From DAOUMF01 sp034408935 (GTDB lineage Bacteria > Chloroflexota > Dehalococcoidia > SM23-28-2 > RBG-16-64-32), in the NCBI GenBank assembly GCA_034408935.1, contig DAOUMV010000005.1:1-7114 (forward strand): a stretch of 7,114 nucleotides of DNA, read 5' to 3'. Both the position numbers and the translations under genes were made by a program. Positions 1 through 4,929 of the stretch are shown one piece after another (the stretch's first letter is position 1; every line of letters begins with the position of its first letter). The notes under the pieces are model-generated. The model saw only the letters and a program-made list of their open reading frames with translations, was not told the origin of the DNA and did not search any database.

Positions 1-692
1 AGGCCCTGCGCGACCACTACATCCTGTGCGGCTTCGGCCGCGTAGGCACGGAGATCGCGCGCGAGTTCACCGACCGCGGCGTGCCCTTCGTCATCGTGGA
101 CTCCAACCCGGAGGCGATCGGCCGCGCCCAGGCCGGCGGCTATCTGGTACTGAAGGGAGACGCGACCAGCGACGTCGTGCTGCGGGAGGCCGGCATCGAG
201 CGGGCGCGCGGGCTCCTGGCCGCCTCCGACTCCGACGCCGGCAACACCTTCGTGGTCCTCGCGGCGAAGGCGCTGAGGCCGGACCTGTACATCGTCTCAC
301 GCGCCGGGCGGCCGGAAAGCCGACCGCGCATGCGGAGGGCAGGAGCTGATCGGGCGATCTCTCCCTACACCATCGCCGGCCGCAGGATGGCGCTGTCCGC
401 GCTGCAGCCGCTGGTGGTGGAGTTCATCGATACCCTGGTCGGGGGCCGCCAGAAGGAGCAGATCCTGGCCGAGATCGAGATCTCCGAGGAGTCCGGCCTG
501 GGCGGCCGGACGGTAGAGGACGCAATGCAGGCCTGCCACAGTGCGGTGCTGCTGGGGGTGCAGCGCGCCTCGGGGGCGATCCAGGTGGGCCCCCGCGGCA
601 ACACGCTTCTAGAGAAGGGCGACAGGCTCATCGTCCTCGGCGAAGAGGCGGATCTGGAGGCGATCCGGCCGGCGGGGGACCGGGCCGGCTAG
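1..692 (+). CDS. TrkA-N/TrkA-C domain protein, C-terminal part (probable K+ channel regulatory region)
   Basis: The gene enters from the left edge; 229 codons are visible, read from base 3. The fragment begins with a Rossmann nucleotide-binding (RCK/TrkA-N) domain: the Gly-rich loop GFGRVG lies at fragment residues 10-15 and the acidic residue ending strand beta-2 (IVDSN) at about 33. This domain extends to the RRAGAD.AISPY segment near residue 110-120. A TrkA-C domain follows from about residue 150 (AEIEISEESGL to GDRLIVLGEE). In the family these domains bind NAD(H) or ATP and gate K+ transport. The fragment opens with LRDHYILCGFGRVG, an arrangement typical of two-TM K+ channels with a pore (Ion_trans_2) domain just upstream, but that part lies outside the window. 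A stand-alone TrkA or TrkA-like regulator is the alternative. An internal GTG at 81 would cut the Rossmann loop and is not the start. The stop TAG shares CTAG with the convergent neighbour. Confidence 0.88.
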   Translation, partial: ALRDHYILCGFGRVGTEIAREFTDRGVPFVIVDSNPEAIGRAQAGGYLVLKGDATSDVVLREAGIERARGLLAASDSDAGNTFVVLAAKALRPDLYIVSRAGRPESRPRMRRAGADRAISPYTIAGRRMALSALQPLVVEFIDTLVGGRQKEQILAEIEISEESGLGGRTVEDAMQACHSAVLLGVQRASGAIQVGPRGNTLLEKGDRLIVLGEEADLEAIRPAGDRAG

Positions 693-1900
693 TCCGCGTC
701 CGGCCGATCTTGCCGGATGACCCCCTCGCTTTCCAGTTGGTCGATCTCTTCCTGGATGAGGCCGCACTCCAGAAGCACCTCGTGTGTGTGCTCGCCCAGA
801 GCGGGCGCCATCCCCTGAATCTCACCGGGCGTCTCCCCGAACCTCACCGGCACGCCCACCATCCGCAACGGCTCGCGTCCAGGGCGTTTCACCTCTTGGA
901 TGTAGGCGTTGGCTGTCACCTGGGGGTCGTTGACCAGTTCCTCGTAGTCCTGGACGGGAGCGGCCATCAGGTCGTGCTCCTGAAAGCGTCGCACCCATTC
1001 CCGTGCCGGCCTGCGAGCGAATACGTCGTCGAGGTGAGCCGTCAGCTCCTCCCTGTTCTGGAAGCGCTTCTGGGCGGTTTGGAAGCGAGGGTCGCTCTCC
1101 AGCTCCGGCTCGTCGATGGCCTGGCACACTCCTGGCCACCAACGGTCCTCCAGCATGGCAAGGGAGAAGTGCCTGCCGTCGGCGCCCTTGTACGTGTTCC
1201 ACAGAGGGCCAAAGCCGCCACGAGGCTGACGCTCGGGCAGACGGCCGGTGAGAAGGTAGCTGGTGACGTTGAACGACTGAAGGGCGAGCTGACTGCCCAG
1301 GAGAGAAACGTTGAGCTCCTGGCCCTGTCCCGTGCGCTCGCGATGGAGCAGCGCCACGACAATAGCGTAGGCCGCCACCATAGCGCCGACCTGATCGGCG
1401 ATGGGGACCGGTGCGGGGAGAGGCGGGCCGCCGGGTTCGCCGTTGAGCATCATGATGCCGCCGCGGGCCTGGGCCAGGATGTCATAGGAGCCCAGGTTGA
1501 CATCAGGTCCTTCCCCACCCCAAGCGGAGGCGTGGGCATAGATGATCCCGGGATTGACCTCGCTCAGTACCCCATAGTCCAGGCCCAGGCGTTCGACCGC
1601 GCCTCCCCGCAGGTTGTGGAGGAACACGTCGGCGTCCTTAACCAGGCGGAGAAAGACATCCTTGCCCCTGGGGTGCTTGAGGTCCAGGGCCAGGGCACGC
1701 TTTCCCCGATTGTGGGCCTCGTAGTAGGCGCTTAGGCCAACGTCGCGCCGGAAGAGAAAGCGCCTGCCAGGGTCTGGCAGGTCGGGCCCCTCGATCTTGA
1801 TGACGTCGGCCCCCAGGTCTGCCAGCATCGCCGATGCATAGGGACCCTGTTGCCAGATCGTCAGGTCGAGGACGCGAATGCCCTCAAGTGCGCGCGCCAT
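689..1900 (-). CDS. CaiB/BaiF family III CoA-transferase
   Basis: The product has 403 residues, the usual length for family III CoA-transferases. These enzymes move CoA between carboxylic acids through aspartyl-CoA intermediates in the cytoplasm. The N-terminus (LEGIRVLDLT, then GADVIKIEGPD at 30-40) and the central NRGKRALALDLK (64-75) are family hallmarks. The catalytic Asp is expected in PIADQVGAM and falls at residue 169, the same number as Asp169 of formyl-CoA transferase and CaiB. It is followed by the conserved LLHRERTGQGQ block (184-194). The start at 1900 has a strong ribosome-binding site 8 bases upstream, and the chain begins where the family begins. The acyl substrate cannot be read from the sequence: no acyl-CoA ligase, dehydrogenase or hydratase is nearby, only the VOC protein gene upstream. 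The racemase branch (AMACR-like) is less likely because the RERTGQGQ context is transferase-like. The 3' end overlaps the convergent TrkA gene by four bases. Confidence 0.93.
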   Translation of the reverse strand: MARALEGIRVLDLTIWQQGPYASAMLADLGADVIKIEGPDLPDPGRRFLFRRDVGLSAYYEAHNRGKRALALDLKHPRGKDVFLRLVKDADVFLHNLRGGAVERLGLDYGVLSEVNPGIIYAHASAWGGEGPDVNLGSYDILAQARGGIMMLNGEPGGPPLPAPVPIADQVGAMVAAYAIVVALLHRERTGQGQELNVSLLGSQLALQSFNVTSYLLTGRLPERQPRGGFGPLWNTYKGADGRHFSLAMLEDRWWPGVCQAIDEPELESDPRFQTAQKRFQNREELTAHLDDVFARRPAREWVRRFQEHDLMAAPVQDYEELVNDPQVTANAYIQEVKRPGREPLRMVGVPVRFGETPGEIQGMAPALGEHTHEVLLECGLIQEEIDQLESEGVIRQDRPDAD

Positions 1901-1908
1901 GATTTAAA

Positions 1909-1916
1909 CTCCTCCC
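1909..1916 (-). promoter_or_regulatory. Ribosome-binding site of the CoA-transferase gene
   Basis: Reading the minus strand, GGGAGGAG lies eight bases before the ATG at 1900. This is a near-ideal Shine-Dalgarno match and fixes the start. It contrasts with the lipid kinase and recF genes in this window, which have none. Confidence 0.8.
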
Positions 1917-1970
1917 AAGAGTGTCCACTCCAGCCCTCACCCCTTAGGGCTGAATGCGACAGACGCCTAG

Positions 1971-2000
1971 ATGATGTGCGACCACGAAGAAGGCTGTCAA
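1971..2000 (-). promoter_or_regulatory. Candidate sigma70-type promoter for the CoA-transferase gene
   Basis: On the minus strand a perfect -35 hexamer TTGACA (2000-1995) is followed by an 18-base spacer and a weaker -10, CATCAT (1976-1971; four of six consensus bases). Transcription would begin near 1964 and give a leader of about 65 bases. That leader contains a short inverted repeat, CAGCCCT / AGGGCTG (1931-1937 and 1946-1952, 8-base loop), whose role is unknown. The promoter lies in the 145-base gap after the VOC gene, so the transferase could be expressed independently or together with it. This is pattern matching only. Confidence 0.42.
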
Positions 2001-2045
2001 GGCGGCGGGAGCATCACGGGGGCGCCCCACACTGGTGGGTAACCG

Positions 2046-2486
2046 CTACTTGGGAGCCTCGTGCTCGCGGTCCTCTTCGGTGTAGAACTGGAAGAGGACG
2101 CCTCCGGAGTCCTGAGGGTGGATATAGGTCTCCATCCAGCCCTCAGAGCGCCGCACGCCCCCGAACGGCTCGATATCGTAGTCGCGGATGGCCTGGGCAG
2201 CCGCGTCTATGTCCTCCACCTCAAAGGTCACGTGGTGCAGGCCGGGCCCGCGCTCCTCAAGGAAGCGGTGGAGGAAGCTATCCTCACCCAGCGGCTCCAG
2301 GAGTTCGAACACGGCGGAGCCGCCGGGAAGCTCCAAGGAGAGGCCGCGATAGCCCTGCTCCTCGTTCTGCCAGCGGTCGGACACGCGCATGCCCATGAGC
2401 TCCGTGAGCAGGGGCAGAGCATCCTCCAACCTCCGCACCGCCCAGCAGACGTGGTCCAGCCGCTTGATCCCGATCTTCTCCTTCAT
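2046..2486 (-). CDS. VOC-fold metalloprotein, methylmalonyl-CoA epimerase-like
   Basis: The 146-residue product is a two-module vicinal-oxygen-chelate protein of the usual size for methylmalonyl-CoA epimerase (MCE). Module 1 starts with KRLDHVCWAV (His12). Module 2 contains GPGLHHVTFEVEDID (81-94) and ends with DSGGVLFQF (126-134). By alignment from memory to P. shermanii MCE (His12, Gln65, His91, Glu141), the metal ligands would be His12, Glu61, His85 and Gln133. Glu at the second site also occurs in human MCE (ELLHP), but Gln at the last site replaces the conserved Glu of GVLxEL, so epimerase activity is doubtful. The ATG at 2486 is chosen because it has GGAGGT ten bases upstream and MKEKIGIKRLDH matches family N-termini; the frame stays open to 2594 but that extension runs through hairpin repeats. 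The gene lies upstream of and codirectional with the CoA-transferase, which suggests a CoA-thioester or related metabolite as substrate. Another glyoxalase or dioxygenase-like function remains possible. Confidence 0.88.
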   Translation of the reverse strand: MKEKIGIKRLDHVCWAVRRLEDALPLLTELMGMRVSDRWQNEEQGYRGLSLELPGGSAVFELLEPLGEDSFLHRFLEERGPGLHHVTFEVEDIDAAAQAIRDYDIEPFGGVRRSEGWMETYIHPQDSGGVLFQFYTEEDREHEAPK

Positions 2487-2496
2487 GAGCTGCGCA

Positions 2497-2502
2497 ACCT
2501 CC
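2497..2502 (-). promoter_or_regulatory. Ribosome-binding site that decides the VOC gene start
   Basis: GGAGGT on the minus strand sits ten bases before the ATG at 2486. It supports that start over an in-frame ATG at 2594. A short A+T-rich stretch just upstream (TGTAAATAA, around 2512-2520) may hold the -10 region, but no clear -35 was found. Confidence 0.6.
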
Positions 2503-2527
2503 AGGTCACACTTATTTACACTCAATC

Positions 2528-2585
2528 CCGCGGACTGAGGTCCGCGGCACCCACCTCTGCTGATGCCGCCGACTTCAGTCGGCGG
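2528..2585. repeat. Pair of REP-like hairpins
   Basis: There are two perfect 8-bp palindromes with 4-base loops. The first is CCGCGGAC-TGAG-GTCCGCGG (2528-2547) and the second CCGCCGAC-TTCA-GTCGGCGG (2566-2585), separated by 18 bases. Both share the GAC-nnnn-GTC top, and their loops are near-complements (TGAG and TTCA), so the second resembles an inverted copy of the first. This is the layout of REP/BIME elements, which are moved by RAYT (TnpA_REP, Y1) transposases related to IS200/IS605. No transposase is in the window. They sit between divergent genes about 40 bases upstream of the VOC start, so a role as terminators is not needed, although they could affect the 5' leader. Multicopy status cannot be judged from one window. 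Confidence 0.6.
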
Positions 2586-2718
2586 TGTTCTCAATCCTGC
2601 ACGCTATCCGTCTTGGAGCACCCCGAGCACGGAAGCCTGCCCCCTGCTCGAACAGGACGGGCACGGAAACCACTTTCGTCAAGAAGAGGCGGCCTTCACA
2701 TGATAGCGGCTGGTCGGC
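2586..2718. other. Non-coding remainder of the divergent VOC / lipid kinase spacer
   Basis: No supportable gene lies here. An open frame crosses it on the plus strand but has no family features. A weak inverted repeat (CCTG / CAGG near 2636-2657) is the only structure noticed. The ATG near 2700 is followed immediately by a stop. Confidence 0.5.
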
Positions 2719-2755
2719 TTGTGGTCACTACCGTCGGACGAATAGTATTTCGCCG
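2719..2755 (+). promoter_or_regulatory. Candidate promoter giving a leaderless lipid kinase mRNA
   Basis: TAGTAT (2743-2748) matches the four most conserved -10 positions (TA...AT). A partial -35, TTGTGG (2719-2724), lies 18 bases upstream. The -10 ends six bases before the GTG at 2755, so the usual start distance places transcript base 1 on the start codon. No Shine-Dalgarno is present. The TAG of the -10 hexamer is also an in-frame stop, so translation cannot begin further upstream. recF shows the same geometry. Confidence 0.55.
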
Positions 2756-3675
2756 TGAGCACCGACGCGCGCAGAGAGACGCTGGTCATCGTCAACCCGG
2801 TGGCCCGCAACCTGCCCTCGCCCAAGCGGCTGGACGAGGCCGTCCGCTGGCTGCAGGCGCAGGGCTGGCAGGTGGAGCGGCGAGAGACGGAGAGGCCGGG
2901 ACAGGCGACGGAGCTGACAGCGGGGGCGGCCAGGCGAGGGCTGCCGCTGGTATTCGTCTGCGGGGGCGACGGCACCTTGAGCGAGGCGGCCAACGGCCTG
3001 GCTGGCAGTGATACGGCGCTGGCGGTCATACCGGCCGGCACGGTGAGGATCTGGGCCAAGGAGATGAGCATACCACGGAGGCCGGCGGACGCGGTGAAGG
3101 CGGCCGTGGAAGGGGAGCGCCGCCGCGTCGACCTGGGACGGGCAGGGGAGCGCTACTTCTTGCTCATGGCGGGCTACGGCCTGGACGGGGCCATCGCCCG
3201 GAGGGTGAACCTGGGGCTGAAGAGCCGACTGGGGGCAGCCACGTACGCCATCGCCTCCGTACGGGAGACGTTGCGCTACCGGTCGTCTCCGGTGACGCTG
3301 CGCTTCGACGACGAGGAGATCGCGGCCCAGGTGCTGATGCTGGTGGCGGGGAACACCCGCAACTACGCGGGGCTGGTGGAGATCACTCGGGAGGCGCAGG
3401 TTGACGACGGCCTCCTGGACGTGTGCGTGTTCCAGGGCAAGGGCATGCTGGACATCGTGCTGCACGCCCTGCGTACATTACTGCGCCGCCATCTGCGGTC
3501 AGAGAAGGTGCTGTACCGGAAGACACGGAGACTGGAGCTGGCGTGGGAGAAGCCGCTGCCCGTCCAGCTTGACGGCGACGCCTACGAGATGTCCCCGACG
3601 CAGGTGGAGGTCGTCCCCGGCGCTCTGTGGGTGGCGGTGCCCAAGGGCGTCAGGTCTCCGCTGTTTCGCGAGTAG
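2755..3675 (+). CDS. Diacylglycerol kinase family lipid kinase (YegS/DgkB/LCB5-like)
   Basis: The 306-residue product has the usual length for bacterial diacylglycerol kinase catalytic-domain proteins, which transfer phosphate from a nucleotide to lipids such as diacylglycerol at the inner membrane face. The N-terminal lobe has VIVNPVARN (11-19), the nucleotide-binding GGDGT (70-74) and AVIPAGT (90-96). The C-terminal lobe has AGYGLDG (139-145), AGNTRNYAG (198-206), DDGLLDV (217-223) and QLDGDAYE (271-278). No membrane segment or signal peptide is seen. Two conserved Asn positions differ: GGDGT-L-N-E is GGDGTLSE (Ser76), and the Asn of GTxN is Arg98 (GTVRIW). Lipid specificity may therefore differ from DgkB or YegS. 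GTG at 2755 is the only workable start, because an in-frame TAG lies at 2743 and NPVARN begins only 14 residues in. The gene is divergent from the VOC gene and convergent with recF, so it appears to be a single-gene unit. Its exact lipid substrate is unknown. Confidence 0.92.
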   Translation: MSTDARRETLVIVNPVARNLPSPKRLDEAVRWLQAQGWQVERRETERPGQATELTAGAARRGLPLVFVCGGDGTLSEAANGLAGSDTALAVIPAGTVRIWAKEMSIPRRPADAVKAAVEGERRRVDLGRAGERYFLLMAGYGLDGAIARRVNLGLKSRLGAATYAIASVRETLRYRSSPVTLRFDDEEIAAQVLMLVAGNTRNYAGLVEITREAQVDDGLLDVCVFQGKGMLDIVLHALRTLLRRHLRSEKVLYRKTRRLELAWEKPLPVQLDGDAYEMSPTQVEVVPGALWVAVPKGVRSPLFRE

Positions 3676-3683
3676 CCGCGGCC

Positions 3684-3733
3684 AGCCTGCCTGTGCGCAG
3701 AAGGCGCGCGTCAGACAGGCCGATAGGCAGGCT
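3684..3733. terminator. Inverted repeats at the lipid kinase / recF convergence, possible bidirectional terminator
   Basis: AGCCTGCC (3684-3691) can pair with GGCAGGCT (3726-3733). Alternatively GCCTGT (3689-3694) can pair with ACAGGC (3715-3720), with GCGC pairs inside. The structure spans the 35-base gap and the last codons of recF. There is no T-run on either side, so an ordinary intrinsic terminator is not assured; only its position between converging genes supports the call. Confidence 0.35.
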
Positions 3734-4889
3734 CCGACAGCGGCGCTACGGTGCCGGCGGTCACGGAGAAGACGACGGCGCCGTCCAGGAACTGCGGGGG
3801 GAAGCGGCCGGCATCGGTGGTGGTGACGAGAAGTTGGTCGCAGGCGGAGATAGCATCGATGACAGAGCGGCAGCGGTCAGCGTCCATCTCCGAGAGGACG
3901 TCGTCCAGGAGCACGACTGGTGGCTCGCCGCGCCGCGAGTGCAGGAGTTGGGCCTCGGCCAGGCGGAGGGCGAGGGCGATCGTGCGCTGCTGGGCGCGAG
4001 AGGCGAAGCCGGCAGCGGGCATGTCGTTCAGGGAAAAGGCGATGTCGTCGCGGTGGGGGCCCTGGAGGGTCATGCCAGCGGCGATGTCGCGGGACAAGCC
4101 GCTGCGCAGCACCTTCCCGTACAGCTCCGCGGCGGTGGCCGGGTCTCCGGGGCCGTCCGGGGCATGGCCCTCCAGCCGAGGCCGGTACTCCAGCCGCAGC
4201 TCTTCATAGGGAGCGAGGGTGGCGTGGGCCTGGGCGGCCAGGACGGCCAGTTGGGACAGGGCCGCCGCGCGTGCAGCAAACAGGTAACCTCCGTCGCGGG
4301 CGAGCTCGCCGTCCCAGAAGGGTAGTTCGCCAGTCCCCGCGACGCCCTCGCGGATGCGCTTGAGGAGGTGGTTTCGTTGGGCGAGGACGCGCTCAAAGCG
4401 AGAGCGGGCAGGGATGTAGCCTCGGTCGACCTGTGACAGGGCGATGTCGATGTAGCGCCTCCGGGCCGACGGCGCCCCGGAGGTGAGGTCGATGTCGGCG
4501 GCGGTGAAGAGCACGGCGGCCAGGCGTCCCAGGGCATCAGACAGGCGCTTGGGGATGCCGTTGACCTTGGCGGTCTTGCTGGCGATGAGGCCGTGAGGGC
4601 CGTCCCGGCCGACGACGGCCACCTCCAGCTTCAGTCGGCCCTCGGCGGTCTCGGCCTCGGCGACGACGCGGGCGGCGGGCAAGGCGTCATCGGTTGCCTG
4701 TCTGCGGATCACCTGGGCCTCGGTTTCGGCGCGCAGCTCCCTCATGGTAGCGAGCAGGTACACGGACTCCAGGAGGTTGGTCTTGCCCTGGGCGTTGCCG
4801 CCGACGAAGACGCTGGCACCGGGACGGAGGGCAAGGTCGAGACGGTGGAAGTTGCGGTAATCGAAGAGCTGGAGGCGGAGCAGCCGCAT
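3711..4889 (-). CDS. recF: DNA replication and repair protein RecF
   Basis: RecF is an SMC/ABC-type ATPase that binds gapped DNA and, with RecO and RecR, loads RecA at stalled forks. The 392-residue product is slightly longer than the usual 350-380. It opens with MRLLRLQLFDYRNF, typical of RecF, followed by Walker A GGNAQGKT (30-37). It then has the family segments RRRYIDIALSQ (143-153), FWDGELARDG (191-200) and LQGPHRDD (275-282). The ABC signature is FASRAQQRT (295-303), and Walker B plus D-loop is VVLLDDVLSEMD (325-336). Ala299 replaces the Gly expected in the signature (S-x-G-Q). The codon is a clear GCC, and the rest is intact, so this looks like a real substitution, not decay. The ATG at 4889 is supported by the conserved N-terminus and a perfect TATAAT six bases upstream; no Shine-Dalgarno exists. 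dnaA, dnaN and gyrB, the common neighbours of recF, are absent from the window. The histidine kinase gene lies 40 bases upstream on the same strand. Confidence 0.96.
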   Translation of the reverse strand: MRLLRLQLFDYRNFHRLDLALRPGASVFVGGNAQGKTNLLESVYLLATMRELRAETEAQVIRRQATDDALPAARVVAEAETAEGRLKLEVAVVGRDGPHGLIASKTAKVNGIPKRLSDALGRLAAVLFTAADIDLTSGAPSARRRYIDIALSQVDRGYIPARSRFERVLAQRNHLLKRIREGVAGTGELPFWDGELARDGGYLFAARAAALSQLAVLAAQAHATLAPYEELRLEYRPRLEGHAPDGPGDPATAAELYGKVLRSGLSRDIAAGMTLQGPHRDDIAFSLNDMPAAGFASRAQQRTIALALRLAEAQLLHSRRGEPPVVLLDDVLSEMDADRCRSVIDAISACDQLLVTTTDAGRFPPQFLDGAVVFSVTAGTVAPLSEPAYRPV

Positions 4890-4895
4890 AGGCCG

Positions 4896-4901
4896 ATTAT
4901 A
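4896..4901 (-). promoter_or_regulatory. Perfect -10 box placing the recF transcript start on its ATG
   Basis: TATAAT on the minus strand ends six bases before the recF ATG at 4889, so the expected transcription start is the A of ATG. No convincing -35 lies 16-18 bases upstream, and no TG extension is seen. The hexamer sits inside the 40-base gap after the histidine kinase stop, so recF can probably be transcribed independently as a leaderless mRNA as well as by read-through. Confidence 0.6.
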
Positions 4902-4929
4902 GCCGATGGGCGATGGAAGGCGGCCCCGC

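Noticed and set aside
710..1735. A 341-codon open frame on the plus strand
   Set aside because: It lies wholly antisense to the CoA-transferase, has no recognisable domain, and its length is explained by the lack of stops in G+C-rich antisense frames.
689..1900. Alternative reading of the CaiB-like gene as alpha-methylacyl-CoA racemase
   Set aside because: The Asp169 context and the LLHRERTGQGQ block fit transferases better; I saw no racemase-type catalytic His/Asp pattern.
2487..2594. N-terminal extension of the VOC gene to an ATG at 2594
   Set aside because: The extra 36 residues would be encoded by the REP-like hairpins and have no counterpart in the family. The ATG at 2486 has its own Shine-Dalgarno.
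2061..3011. A 316-codon open frame on the plus strand crossing the VOC gene, the spacer and the lipid kinase
   Set aside because: It runs antisense to the VOC gene, through the hairpin repeats and then out of frame into the lipid kinase; it shows no family motif.
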